A stretch of 64,000 nt of DNA from Hyparrhenia diplandra (lineage: Eukaryota; Streptophyta; Magnoliopsida; Poales; Poaceae). Below, one piece after another: positions 23,101-34,590 of this stretch. The notes under the pieces were generated by a model. The model searched no databases and had not been told where the DNA came from. It saw only the letters and a list, made by a program, of their open reading frames with translations. Both the position numbers and the translations under genes were made by a program. The stretch is taken from assembly GCA_015847255.1 (NCBI GenBank), contig JADLZK010013216.1, positions 434,001 through 498,000 of the forward strand. Direction: 5' to 3'. How positions within the stretch are numbered: position 1 is the first letter of the stretch; the number at the start of each line of letters is the position of its first letter.

Positions 23101-26100
23101 GCTTATTGGTTTTAGATGGAGGGCTGGCGAGCGGTATAAAGTCGTGGGGCTGGTAGCAGAGTGGGGGCAAAACGCATAGAAGCGAAAGCAAGGAACGCCT
23201 CCTACTTCTTATGTAGGAGAGAAGAGAACTGCTCTAGACCATGATTTTTTTTTTTTTTCTCAGTGACATATTTGACCTTTTGTTCAAACATGTATATTGA
23301 TTCTTTGTGTATTTACTTTGGGTAGCCATAATACACCTGTTCATCCATTCTTTGCAATCATCCGTTAAACATTCATTTCATACCATATAAGTAATACACC
23401 TTTTTATTTTTCAGACACCATGTGGCCACAATTTTTGCCTGAAGTGCTTCAACGGATGGACACGTGAGGGAAAAAGGGGATGTGCAAAATGTCGTAAAAA
23501 ACAATCCCATCGAAAATGGTGGTGGAACAACCTAGAATCAACTCTAAAATAGTTGAAGTCATCCGTAAGGCCAGGATGTCAAAGACTACTAATTCAACTG
23601 GTTCAGTAGAGTCGCATTGCCATTATATACAGAATGATAATAAGCCCTAAAAAAGCATATACCACTGAAAGAGCCAAGCGAGGAGGAAAGGCAAATGCTT
23701 CAAGTGGCAAGATTTTTGTGACAACTGCGCACGGAACATTTTGGACCTATCCTTCTGAACACGACCCCAAGAGGAACATTGGCGTCCGAGTTGGAGAAAA
23801 ATGGGAAGATAGAATGGAATGCAGACAATGGGGTGCTCATCTTCCTCATGTAGCTGGAATTGCTGGCCAGACCACACTTGGGGCTCAGTCAGTTGCCCTA
23901 TCTGGAGGGTATGAAGACGATGAAGACAATGGAGATTGGTTTCTTTATACCGAAGGTTTGACAATCTGACTACAAATCCTCTTCTATTCTTTTGTTCTGT
24001 AGTCATAGATATGTTTCACTATATTAAAATGTGCATAAAATAACAATTTATACTAATGTAGTGGTGGGAGAGATTTAAGTGGAAAACAAGCGAACTAATA
24101 AGAAGCAAGCTTTTGATCAAGACTTTGTGAAGTTGAATGAGGCTCTCCGACAAAGCCGCTTGAGGGGGTATCCTGTTCGGGTTGTGCGGTACGTATATGT
24201 TTATTTTCTTTGGGCATGCATATGCGTATGCTTGAAATTACAATAATGTTCATCAAGTAGGTGATACACTGTGGTATGCTTGATTTTGCTGGTGTAGACA
24301 TATGATTATAGGGGCATTTCTCATTGTTATGAGCTGTTTAATAGTGAGATAATTTGGTATTTTTGCTATCTTTGAACTTTTGTCTAATTATATTATCTTG
24401 ATATATATAGCTCCCATAAAGAGAAACGCTCTTCATACGCTCCCGAATTGGGTGTGAGGTATGATGGAATTTCTGAGTTGAGAAATCTTTGGAGGAAGAC
24501 TGGTATTCAGGTAACCTGATTTTGCGGCGTAATGTAATGTAGCTCCATGCTTTCGTAAGGTTGTATGCATGGAGCTACATTACACGTGAATGATTCTTCC
24601 TTTTTTTTAAAAGATAATAAATTCCATGCTTGTGGTACCTTCCAGATGCTTATTACCAGCTAATAAATTAAATAGGCTCATGAAAAAGTTTTGATTGTGC
24701 GCTGCCTTTTCCACAGGGGAAGTTAGTCTTCAGGTATGTCTTTGTACGCTGTGACAATGAACCAGCACCTTGGACCAGGTTTGACAAATACTTACTTTAT
24801 TTTTTTCTTCGACTATTCCACTGTACACTGTGCCATAACTTATTAATTTTATAGAGTAAAAAGCTATATAGTCCTGGTTGACACAATTGTCTTTGGTTGT
24901 CATCAGTGATAATCATGGTGACCGTCCACGGCCATTACCCGACATTCCGGAGTTAAAAGATGCAATTGATATAAATGATAGAGATGAGCTACCTTCATGG
25001 GGCTACAACGTGTGTACATCAATTCATCTGTTCCTATAGCTTCTTCCAGTATCACTCAACTGTTGTTTGACTAGTTTATATTCACTGCTATATATTATAA
25101 ACAGGAGAAGGAACACTGCTGGAAATGGCTGCGTGAGCCGCCAACGAGCAAGAAGAGCAAACAAGTCCAGAGAAGAACAAGGGGTAGAGCAAGGAGTGAT
25201 AAGATGTCTAAGGCTGAAAGACTCCTGAAAGGTTATCTTTTGTTCCCTCTATCCATTTTTTGTGGCACGATTGCTAGGTTGTGTTTGTTGCTTGACTGAA
25301 TTCAACGTACTGCACGCTTAGTGTTGTACAATAACCATTAATTGTTCTATTTATATTTGTTGCCTTCACCTCTGCAGGGTTTAGCTGTTCTATCTGCTAC
25401 AAAGTGATGAAAGAACCACTCTCTGCTCCCTGCGGTGACAACTTCTGCAAGACCTGTCTGCTGGGGGCATATGATAACAAGTCCTCCATGAGAGAAAGAA
25501 GCCGTGGCGGTCGTACTCTCCGGGCTCAGAAGATCATGAAGAGGTGCCCATCCTGTGCAACTGACATCAGTGACTTTGTAGCGGATCCACAGGTACGGTG
25601 CAATATCTATCGACTAATATGCATGTCTGTCACAAAGTGTGATAGATATATCAAGCTTGTAGAGTGTCCCTAACATATATGCTTGGTGATATTTATTTTT
25701 ACTTTCAGATCAACCGAGACATGATGGATGCGATTCAGCCTCTACAACAGAAAGTCGAAGAAGGTAACAGTAACACCACCAAGGATGTTCCATATGGTGG
25801 TGATGACACTGCTGAGGAATTTGATGATGGTGACCAAGAGGAATCTGATGATGGCGGTATGGAGAATGATGAGGCTGGTTGCAGCTTTAATGTTGAAGAA
25901 GGGAACAGTGATGAGGATTACCTAGCTGATACGGATGCTGATGCTTGTGGCAAACTTTTGCTTGGAATCAACGAGAAAGACCAGCAGCCCTGCCAGAAGC
26001 GCAAGGCTGACACTGATGTTGGTACTGATGGTCCTAATAAAAGGATGACAACCAGTGCTGACAACGTGGAACAGAATAGTAAGAGTGATGAGGCAGACAT

Positions 26101-26104
26101 GTAA
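20162..26104 (+). CDS. ORTH: ORTHRUS/VIM-type E3 ubiquitin ligase (PHD-RING-SRA-RING), 9 exons, several single-base breaks
   Basis: Encodes a plant UHRF1-like nuclear protein that binds methylated CG sites through its SRA domain and maintains CG methylation. Exons: 20162-20593, 23415-23955, 24062-24188, 24411-24510, 24717-24778, 24907-25009, 25105-25231, 25378-25592, 25709-26104. Domains in order: PHD (VCMVCGV..LRCSTCATPWHSPCL..WICPDC), RING1 (TPCGHNFCLKCFNGW..CAKCR), SRA (DRMECRQWGAHLPHVAGIAG..VALSGGYEDDEDNGDWFLYT..GYPVRVVR..KEKRSSYAPELGVRYDGI..LFVRCDNEPAPWT-like), RING2 (CSICYKVMKEP..CPSCATDI) and an acidic C-terminal tail ending EADM. RING2 reads CGDNFCKTC, so the usual zinc-binding His is Asp. 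Exon 1 has about five one-base frame breaks (near 20176, 20290, 20420, 20490, 20560); exons 2 and 3 have more (near 23503, 23646, 23730-23755, 23952, 24083). Exons 4-9 read cleanly. Intron 1 is 2.8 kb. Confidence 0.9.
22565..22582. repeat. (AC)n microsatellite in ORTH intron 1
   Basis: Uninterrupted AC dinucleotides, about nine units. Confidence 0.9.
22944..23065. repeat. 61-bp tandem duplication followed by T26 in ORTH intron 1
   Basis: Two essentially identical copies (22944-23004 and 23005-23065) beginning TGCAAAGTGGGATGG are followed by a run of 26 T at 23075-23100. Near identity suggests a recent duplication. Confidence 0.9.
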
Positions 26105-26625
26105 AACCGATTGCGGTCATGTTGTGAGCAGCGGTTGCAGGGAACATACTCAGAGCAGTGCGCGTGGATGTTAGTGATGAAGCTGATGGTGGTTGCTGAA
26201 GAGACTGTATGTGAAGAAAGAGGCGCTGAAGGTGCAGGGGTGCTGATGGCCTGGAAACACAAAGTCAGCATGTCGTTGTAGGCTCTGCGTTTGTAGACAT
26301 TGCATGTCTGTCGACTGAGAGGTTTTGGACTGTTTTCGTTGATTGCGTACTCTTGTTGGGAACCGGATTGCGTTAACATGGTTGTGGAAAACTTGTTGGA
26401 ATACCTGTACTGTGGTTTATTTTATCGAAGACGATGTTTAAACTATTTTAAGTTACTAGTAGATATGTACTTGCGTGATGCACATGTTTATGGTTGTGAT
26501 CGGTAACGTTCTGTACTAATTAGATGTGTGCTATGTATAACTTTTACTTGTGGAAGAATAAGGGTTGCTTTCTTCTTCTAGGCTAGACACCTAGAATTGT
26601 TAGGAATCATCTCTTGACTAGTGTG
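26105..26625 (+). other. ORTH 3' UTR and downstream flank
   Basis: Follows the TAA stop. No strong AATAAA was seen; AGAATAAGG near 26557 is a possible variant signal. No other gene. Confidence 0.45.
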
Positions 26626-26908
26626 CCCAGGGTCCTGTTTGGTTGCATATACGACCGGGGACTATGGATTAAAAGAGGGCCCCTAGTCTCTTCAGAGGTG
26701 CTAGTGGTATTGGCATAACTTTATATAGCCCATGCCCCTTGGTTTGCTAGTCCCCAGTACGTACTCCTTTATGTCAAGGATGTTTTGGTCTTTGTTCTAT
26801 ACTTCAATCACTTTTAGTTGCTAAACCAAACATGCTACTAGTCCCTATTGTCTAATCCCTTTTAGCCTCTAGCTAGTCTCTAGTGCGTGAAACCAAACAT
26901 GCCCCTAG
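26626..26908. mobile_element. MITE, probably hAT-like (about 280 bp)
   Basis: Imperfect terminal inverted repeats CAGGGTCCTGTTTGGTT and AACCAAACATGCCCCTAG, a terminus type common in grass hAT-like MITEs. The interior has repeated CTAGTC motifs. Target duplication is unclear, so the superfamily is tentative. Confidence 0.55.
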
Positions 26909-27767
26909 TTGTGTATATGCTTTGGAAGGAATTTTTATAATATATTGTACTCTCTCTAGCCATCCATCAATATTTCCTTTTACTAACAAGATTGCATTAG
27001 AGCGAGCGTTGGGTACGTGTACTTAGATGTTGCATTACCGCTTCATATTGAAAAAAGAATCTTTAATGAATGTAAACTATTGACAGTGATGTTCAGCATT
27101 TATAGCAAAGAACCTAATTTCATAACGGTACGTATACTAGGTGTCTGCGGGCCTCAGGAGGTGCTGAACCGGCATGCTCCAAAGTTTGGTAAAGCCGGTC
27201 GTAATTCTACTCTTGAGCGGAGACACAAATATTATTTAACTCTGGGCATTCAGTTCAGTTGAGCACTAAACTCAGCTAGGCAGTGCGTGTGGTTGGTACT
27301 GGGAAGCTTACAAATAATCGCCGGCCGCTACCTCCCCTCGTGCAATGCAGCCACCTTTGCATCAGCACACGACGGTGGCCCACATCACGTCATCACCCGT
27401 ATTTTTACCACCATCGTCGCGTTGCGGATTCCTATTCTTGTGGCCTCATCGAGCACAATGTCGACGAATTTGGGATCTATTCTTTTTTACGAGTGGCATT
27501 TTACCCGTATTTTATTAAGAGGAAAGCGCTTAACTGAAACCGTACACGATGGCAAGAATGGCGAGGAGCCACAACCACTACTAGATCTATAAAAAACAGC
27601 CCAACAAATATTCAACTAGCTCCTTATGCAAATTGAAGACCTCAAGTGGTGCTAGTAGAGATAATCAAATGATGACTGTATGAAAATGCAACACTCGAGT
27701 GAAGTTCAAAATTTCATTTGGATGGTTGCCCATTACAGAATTCAATCCGGTTTCAATAAGTAAAAAG
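26909..27767. other. Intergenic, no gene recognised
   Basis: No supported coding sequence. Short open frames between 27017 and 27592 show no recognisable domain. Confidence 0.5.
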
Positions 27768-28354
27768 TGTCGACTCGGCTAGATTGGGCCAGAATTGACA
27801 CCCAATTGAAGATCGGGGAGAGGAGGAAGGGGGTGGTGGTGACGACGGCGAGGGGCGGCGCGCCGCCCGTGATGGGCGGCTCGTCGGGCGGGGCGGCGGG
27901 GGGCGGCGGCGCTGGCGGCGATGGCGGCGGTGGCTGCGGGCAGGGGTGGGGGCGCGCGAGGAGAGAGGGGAGAGAGAGATTGGGATAAATTTCTTTATTT
28001 GCTTGTTGCCCTGAAAGATTACAGACCCTTACTTTTATAGCGGCTGAGTGCGACTTGTATCTCAAGCAATCTCTAAATGTTTCCTTATAGATTGGAATAC
28101 CTTTTACAAGCATATCCTATTTATTTTCCTAATAAGGGTCTCCTTTATAGATAGGAATATTCCCTTGCACACCAAAAAGCCTAAGATAATCCTAGATAAT
28201 TTCCTCCTTTATTCCCCAATTAATTGCCAAAAAATCCGCGGAAGGGAGGAGGCGGCGGTGTGGTGGCGTGCTGGCCCGGGGGGGCGGCGCCCGGGTGCCT
28301 CGGCCCGGGGCCGGCAGCCTGTCCTTCCGGGGCCCTATTTCCTGGGTCATGACA
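27768..28354 (-). repeat. 3' LTR of element 27768-31470
   Basis: 587-bp LTR; on the minus strand it begins TGTCATGACC and ends GAGTCGACA. A central block around 28000-28200 is shared with the LTRs at 56754-57370 and 59410-60060 (for example GTTTCCTTATA, TTGGAATACCTTTTACAAGC, AAGCCTAAGATAATCCTA in plus sense). Confidence 0.85.
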
Positions 28355-28603
28355 TCTCCCCCCCCTCCGACCGGCGCCGTCCTCGCTACTGGATGAAAGT
28401 CCATTCGGTCACACTGGGTGGAGGTCCGCTGCCCCGGCATGATGAGCTCAACCTCGCAGCATACCATCCCGCCTTCCACCGGGTTCCCGAGGATCATGTT
28501 CTCCCTGGTTCGCTTTGGAGCAAACTCCGGGAGGTAGTGAAGGTTGCCGATGTAGCCGTGGTAGATGTACTAGTGGACAAAGACGCCCCTTCGTGATGCC
28601 GCT

Positions 28604-28910
28604 TTATCGACGGGCCGCGAGCAGGAGCTCCCTTGGAACGCCCACCTCAAGGTGCTGATGCACCATGTCGCGGGGTGGGCTCTCCAGGAACAAGAAACGC
28701 TCATTGGGTGGAGCGTTGACGAAGAGCGGAAGGAGGCGCCAGATGGTGATGTCGCGGCGAGTAGGTGGAGTAGCAGCCAAGTTCAACATCGTACCGTACA
28801 TGAAGGAGCCGACGTCGAACAGAGAGGGAGAAAGCTGGTGTGTGCCCCCTCTCAAGGCATAGCCGATGTGGACGTTGTCGACGGTGAAGAAGAGGCGATC
28901 CATGCCGTCG
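28604..28910 (-). CDS. Unrecognised 3' open region in LTR element
   Basis: Between the protease and the 3' LTR a 99-codon open frame starts MDRLFFTVDNVHIGY and continues past LFDVGSFMYGTMLNLAA to a stop at 28604. Adjacent frames extend it upstream (LDG just before the Met) and downstream. I do not recognise the product. Its position where pol would lie in a complete element raises captured host sequence as an option. Element 56754-60060 has an open region in the equivalent place. Confidence 0.35.
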
Positions 28911-29599
28911 AGGAAGACGACCCTGGCCGGGCCGACGTGGTGGCGCCGCGGCTACATGCCCCAACAGGATGGCGGTCGGTGCGGTATTGCCGTTGGTTCC
29001 GTTGTGTAGGCTCCCAAGGCGAGGAAGTTTGTCCCGTGAACTCCGCCTTGAAGCAAGGCCTCCAAAGAGGGTCCGAAGCGGTGGAGAGGAAGCCGAAAGG
29101 TAGAAGTGGCCATCGAAGAGGAGGAGGCCGCCCTCAACCGCCCAAGGCCTGGTGCGGCGTCGCCCGTAGTGACGCCGAGGGCGATGCGGTGTAGGTGCTA
29201 AGGTCCAAGGAAGTCGCAAGCCTCAAACGTTTCCCAAGCCGAGAGGGAGAAGTGTCCGTACGCCGGCGAAGATGCCCGACCAGAGCAGGCCAGGGCCAGG
29301 CACGCTCCATGCTAGGGGAGGTGGAGCCGACGTGGACGTGCTCGGGCGGTCGTCGCGGTAGTACTGCAGCTCGTGGGTCGCGAAGTCCCACGTCACTCGT
29401 CCCAAGCTTGCCAGCCAAGGCATGCCAAGGATGACGTCGACGTCGTTGCCCAGTGGCATGACGTAGGCATCGATGTCAAATGTGCTTGCGTTGAGGCGTA
29501 GTGGTACATCGAAGGTGGCAGCCCGGCATGTCGAGGTGGCGCCGGTGCCAGTGGTGATCGCGACACGACCGGCCGAGTCCGAGGCCTACCGTGGTCACC

Positions 29600-30844
29600 A
29601 CATGGGGTCGATGTAGTTGTGCGTTGCTCCCGAGTCGACGATGATGTTGACGCCCGTGCCTCGAGATCATACCGACGAGGTATAGAGAATGAGCACCACG
29701 CACGGGGAGTCGGGGCCCCCGAAGAGGACCTTCAGGTCGGCTGGCTCCTCTTTGACGTCCGCCAGTGAGACGTTTGTCGAGTCGTCGGTGTAGTCGTTAA
29801 AGACCGTGATGTCGAAGAGGTGCTTGCACTTGTGACCCGTGTAAACGGCTCGCCACAGCTTGAAGCAGAGTCCAGCCTTGTGTTGCTCTGTCATTCCTCC
29901 GGTGTCACCGCTTGAACGGCCGAGTCGTTTCGGTGCTGCCGGCGCGAGGGGCGCTGGGGGCGGCCGGCAGGCCACGGCGCAGCGCCCGGCCTTCACCTGT
30001 GCTGGCTTAAGCCGGTGTTGTAGAGGATGGTGAGACGCCGCCGTACGCCCTGGCGGGGACATGGCTGCCTCCATGTCCCTTGGGGTCCCGTGATCTCGGC
30101 GTCCGTCTTGAGCGGTTCGCCCAAGCCTCTTTGTGTGGATGTTCACCTGCCGCTTGTCGTCGAGGTGGTCCGCACGCGCCATGTGCGCCAGAACCGCTCC
30201 GTGTACTCATCGGCCGGTACTGTTCCTCAGCGATGCCAGCTCGCCCAGCGGGTTGCGCCGTGCTGCTGGTCCGAAACGCTCGTTGACGTACTGGGCAAAG
30301 CTCGCCCAATCTGCCTCCGGTTTCTCCTGGGACAACCTCATGTACCACCGCTGTGCTCCTCCTGTGAGATGATAGGATGCATACCAAACTTGCTCCGTGG
30401 GTCGGCATACCTTGTCCCCTGAAGAATTGCTCGCAGCGGTTGATCCATGGGAAGGGGTCCTCCTTGCCATCATAGGTCGGGAAGGACAGCTTGTGCAAGC
30501 GGGAGCGAGACAGGGAAGGTGTCCACCGGAGGGGGGGGCGCGCATGCGCCTGTGCCGTGCCGCCCCAAGTAGCCCCTTCATCAGGTTCTCCAGATTAGCT
30601 GCTGTGACCTGATCATCCTGGTTCTGTTTGCCATCCGTCCTCTTCTTGATGAAGTCACGGGCCGTTGTCTCCAACGGCGTCTTTATGGCTTGATCAGCCT
30701 CTTGCGTTTGCTGCCGACGCTTTCGCCGCCGGATCGTTGCCTGAGAGGATAGCAACTTGCTCGGCGAGCGTGTCGATCCCCGGGTGGTGAATCCGCGAAC
30801 TGGTCCCCCAAATTCTTGGCCAGCTTCTTCGCCTCGTTGTCCAT
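29600..30844 (-). pseudogene. gag and aspartic protease of non-autonomous LTR element, frame-broken
   Basis: Minus-strand start at 30844 reads MDNEAKKLAKNLGDQFADS. Further on, in shifting frames, come LSFPTYDGKEDPFPWINRCE, VWYASYHLTGGAQRWYMRL and ASFAQYVNERFG, the Retrotrans_gag signature, then VDSGATHNYIDP at about 29605-29639, an aspartic protease active-site motif. Beyond it PLGNDVDVILGMPWLASLG (about 29400-29459) is the typical C-terminal protease stretch. Several one-base shifts break the frame. Confidence 0.8.
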
Positions 30845-30881
30845 GGTGGTGGGTGGATCGTAGTGGTCTCCGGATACCGGT

Positions 30882-31470
30882 TGTCGACTCCGGCTAGATT
30901 GGGCCGGAATTGACACCCAATTGAAGATCGGGGAGAGGGGGGAAGGGTGGTGGTGACGATGGCGAGGGGCGGCGCTGCCGCGCCGTGCGCTGGGCGGCGC
31001 GTCGGGCGGGCGGCCGGGGCGCGCGTGGACGACGATGGCGGGGCGGCCATGGCGGGGTGGGGGCACGCGCGAGGGGAGAGAAGGGAGAGAGAGATTGGGA
31101 TAAATTTCTTTATTTGCTTGTTGCCCTGAAAGATTACAGACCCCTTACTTTTATAGCCCGGCTAGTGGGACTTGTATCTCAAGCAATCTCTCTAAAGGTT
31201 TCCTTATAGATTGGAATACCTTTTACAAGCATATCCTATTTATTTTCCTAATAAGGGTCTCCTTTATAGATAGGAATATCCCCTTGCACACCGAAAAGCC
31301 TAAGATAATCCTAGATAATTTCCTCCTTTATTCCCCGAATTAATTGCCGAAAAAATCCGCGGAAGGGAGGAGGCGGGCGGCGGGCGCCGCGGCCGAGGAG
31401 AGGGCGGCGCCCGTGCCCCTTGGGCTTTGGGCGGCCCCGCCCTTCGGGCCCTATTTCCCCGGTCATGACA
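30882..31470 (-). repeat. 5' LTR of element 27768-31470
   Basis: Matches the left LTR with scattered substitutions and small indels concentrated in its GC-rich part. It would carry the promoter of the element. Confidence 0.85.
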
Positions 31471-31661
31471 AAAGCAATGTGCCATTTTTGATAAACTGGA
31501 AACCACCGCCATATCTTTTCGATGCACTTCACCGTCTTTCTTTGGTCCTTTTGAGGAACACACTTACCGGGTAAAGCTCGCCGACTAATTGTTGCTGATT
31601 TTCTAGTAGAGTTTGTTGATATTTTTGAGAAAAGAAATGAAAGGCAACACTCTTTTTATAT
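31471..31661. other. Short spacer between LTR element and CACTA element
   Basis: No feature recognised. Confidence 0.5.
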
Positions 31662-32683
31662 CACTACTACACAAATTCTTTTGCATTGGAAAAACGTGGC
31701 GGATTAATGCCTCTTTAACCGCGTGGCATTTTTAATTAATCATGACAATTATAAAACCACCATGCAAAATCGATTAACCATGACGGTTTTTCTAGAAAAT
31801 CCTGCATTGGAAAATAGCCTATTAGCCATGGCGGTTATTATAAAAAGTCTGCCTTCGTTAAAAGGCCAAGCCCACCGTAGAAAAGCCCAACCAGCCCAAC
31901 ACACGCCACCTTTTAATATATATACAGGGTTAGGGTTTTTTCACCTCACTCACTCCTTTCTCCCAGACCCCCACAGCGTCGCGCCCCTTCTCCTCCCCGA
32001 TTCACTCGTGGTCGCCCCTCACTCTCCCATCTTGTCACCTCTTTCTCCCATTCTCCCGCCCCGACCCTCTCTCTCTCCCATGGTCATGTGCTCCCAACGA
32101 GAGGGCTTGGTGGTAGCGGCAGTTTGTGTGTGCCCACCCAACGGGCGGCAGGGGAGCCACATGCGCTGGGCCGGAGGACGCGGGCGACAACCCTTGAGCG
32201 ACACACGGGCGGCAGCAGTGCCACGCGTGTGGGCTAGAGAATGGCGGCCGCCCTCGCGAGACGAGTATGCCCTGGCAGCGTAGAAGCCACGGCGTGGACC
32301 AGGAGGACGCGGTGGTGGCCTCTCGTTGGAGCCTCTCCAAAGATGGATTGACCTCCTCCAAAGGCGGATCCACCTTTCTCCTCGCATGGATCGACCTTCC
32401 TCGTGGTGGATCCAAATTTTTTTCGCGGGATCCACCTTCGATGATGGTGGAGAAGGATATGGTTGCGGGCGCACGCATTCCAGCTAGATTCTCGCGGCTA
32501 CGGTGGCGGCAGCCCGAACTGACCCGCTGGGGTTCGGATCGGGGGCTTTTGGGTTTTAAATATTTTATTAATTGTGGCATACATCCAAAAACCGCCACGC
32601 AAATGGACCATTAACCGTGGCCTTCCCGTCCGTGGTGGTTACAAAACGGCTGCCCGCCATGGAAGTTCTTTTGTGTACTAGTG
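31662..32683. mobile_element. Non-autonomous CACTA element (about 1.0 kb)
   Basis: Begins CACTACTACACAAATTCTTTT and ends with the inverse of CACTAGTACACAAAAGAAC. Subterminal regions contain AACCGTGG / CCGCCACG-type motifs as in 13599-14633 and 61389-64000. Flanking triplets (TAT and TGA) do not match, so the target duplication is lost or an end is slightly misplaced. The GC-rich core has open frames but no recognised protein. Confidence 0.75.
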
Positions 32684-32767
32684 TGATTGGTTCTAAATAG
32701 GCAATGTGGCAAAGAAATACCGCCGCCATGGCTTCAAAAAAACAGGGCAATGGGCTAGCAATGATTA

Positions 32768-33208
32768 GAGCATCTCCAAAGAGTTTTGGCAAAACCGGTT
32801 TGGCAATTTCCTTATTTGCCAAATCTGAAATGCAAATGCCAAGTCCAAAAAGAGTTCATCTCTAACAGTTTGGCATAATTCATTTGCCAAACTCAGATCT
32901 AATTTACATCAGAACCCTAGAAGAGAAACAAAATTATGTTTATATCCTTCCACCTCTTTGAAAACTTACCTCGGGAACCCCGAGACGTAAACAAAATTAT
33001 GTTTATGCCCTTCCACCTCTTCTAATATGTACGGATGTGCCGTGAATGTCAACGTCAGAGCGCCGCTTAAATGCGCGTAAATGGTCTGATTTGCCAACAC
33101 TCACTAAATTGTCAACTCCAAATGCCAAACCGTTTGAGAGAGGTTTTGGAGCTTTTTTGGTAAAATTTGAGAATGCCAAACATAAATGGCAAATTGTTGG
33201 AGTTGCTC
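32768..33208. mobile_element. Tourist-like (PIF/Harbinger) MITE, 441 bp
   Basis: Termini GAGCATCTCCAA and TTGTTGGAGTTGCTC are flanked by TTA on both sides (32765-32767 and 33209-33211), the 3-bp target of PIF/Harbinger. The interior repeats AACAAAATTATGTTTAT..CCTTCCACCTCTT twice (about 32928-33020) and TTTGCCAA many times in both directions. Confidence 0.85.
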
Positions 33209-33211
33209 TTA

Positions 33212-33625
33212 GTTTCCTAGGACCTCATTAGACCTGTCTAGGCATGAATTGATATTAATTAAAACAAGCATGTTCATCTAAAAATAATAATATGAAATGA
33301 TGTGTCCTCATCAGCACATGTTAGTGAAAATAAACAATAAGCCACACTATTTACTTAATTTAAAAAATGCATTGACACCCCATCCACTTAACCAATCAAG
33401 GGCATTTTTAACTTGTTTTCCTTCCTTGTCTTTTGTGGCAGGTTTAACTAGTTTTTGGTCTAAACAATATGGAAGACTTTTTTTTTTTTTGAGAATTACA
33501 CAAGACAAACGAAAAAAAAAAATAATATGGAAGACTTGGAACGACTTAGTGTCTAAAAGACTTTGACATTAATCAAGACACAGCGCCCTCGGCTCAAAAA
33601 CGAAGTTGAGGCATGTAGTAAAGAA
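33212..33625. other. Intergenic, no gene recognised
   Basis: AT-rich with a T11 run near 33480. Nothing else seen. Confidence 0.5.
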
Positions 33626-34590
33626 CACCGCTAGATAACCCGATTTTTTCGTTGGCGGACTTTTTTCGATTTTCCGTGGCGGTTTTTAAAACCGCCACCA
33701 ATGGAAGGTCACGGAAAATCACTTATTTTCCGTGGCGGTTTTTGGGCGAAAATGCCCGCCAACGTTAATGGAATAAAAAATAAAAAAGAGAAAATCCACG
33801 CCCGGCCCGTTTGGGCCCAGATCCATCGCCGCCGACCCGATAGGGGTTTGGGGTCGCCGCGGATCAGATTCGCAGCCTCCACGACGCCGCCGCCGGGAGG
33901 CTGCCGCCCAGCGCCACCGCGCGAGGTCCGCCGCCTCCACGGCGCCCGCCGGGAGCTGCGCCGCCTCGTGGCGCCGCCCGCCACGCCGCTCGCCTCGAGA
34001 CCCCCCGCCGCCATGGATCCACCATCGCCGCGACCGGATAAGAAGGCCGATCACAGCCACGCCGCCGCTTGAAACGCCATGGGATCCGCTCCGCCCAGCC
34101 CGCCGTCTGGTCGCGCCAAGACCGGGCCGCCGGGATCGGCTCCGCCCGGCGCCGGCGAATCTGCCGCCAAGATGGGGAGGGGGCCGCCACCGGGAGGGGA
34201 GGGCCACCCTGGGGAGGGAGGGAGGCGCCGGGAAGGGAGGGGAAGGGGCGGCGGTCGGCCTCTATGGGGTGGGGAGGGGAGTGAGGGGGCGTTGGGGATC
34301 TCGGGGAGATGGATTCAAGACAAAAAAACCCTAAGTCTCATATATATAGTCGGTGATGCTTATCGGGCTGTATGGGCTCTCTAGGTCGGTAATTTGGGCC
34401 TCATTAACCGTGGCGTTTTTAAAAAATAACCGCCACGGTTAATCGATTCATCGTGGCGGTTATTAAAAGCGCTATGGTTAATAAATAAAGACCGCCACGG
34501 TTAATTGAGGTATTAACCGTGGCGGTTTTTAAAATGCCCGCCACCATTAATCATTTCGAAGTGTCATGTAAAATCAATCCTGTAGTAGTG
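33626..34590. mobile_element. CACTA-derived element, left end degenerate
   Basis: The right end is clear: the inverse reads CACTACTACAGGATTGATTT. The left end (CACCGCTAGATAACCCGATTT) is a weak match. Subterminal DNA is packed with TTAACCGTGGCGG and its inverse (34395-34550; also 33640-33740). The GC-rich core lacks a recognisable gene. Confidence 0.7.

Larger units (their letters stand above)
27768..31470 (-). mobile_element. Non-autonomous Gypsy-like LTR element with gag and protease only (3.7 kb)
   Basis: Near-identical LTRs at 27768-28354 and 30882-31470 bracket 2.5 kb. Features on the minus strand: primer binding site ACCGGTATCCGGAGACCA (30864-30881, resembling the initiator-Met tRNA complement) next to the right LTR, and polypurine tract GGAGGGGGGGGAGA (28355-28368) next to the left LTR, so transcription runs right to left. 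AAAAG flanks both outer ends, sharing one base with an LTR edge. The interior encodes gag and an aspartic-protease motif but no reverse transcriptase, RNase H or integrase, so it must depend on another element. A 3' open region of unknown function follows. Confidence 0.85.

Noticed and set aside
31723..32598. Open frames of about 185 codons in both directions
   Set aside because: They lie inside a CACTA element, lack any domain and overlap each other.
33719..34207. 162-codon Arg/Gly-rich frame
   Set aside because: Low-complexity GC-rich CACTA core; several frames are open at once on both strands.
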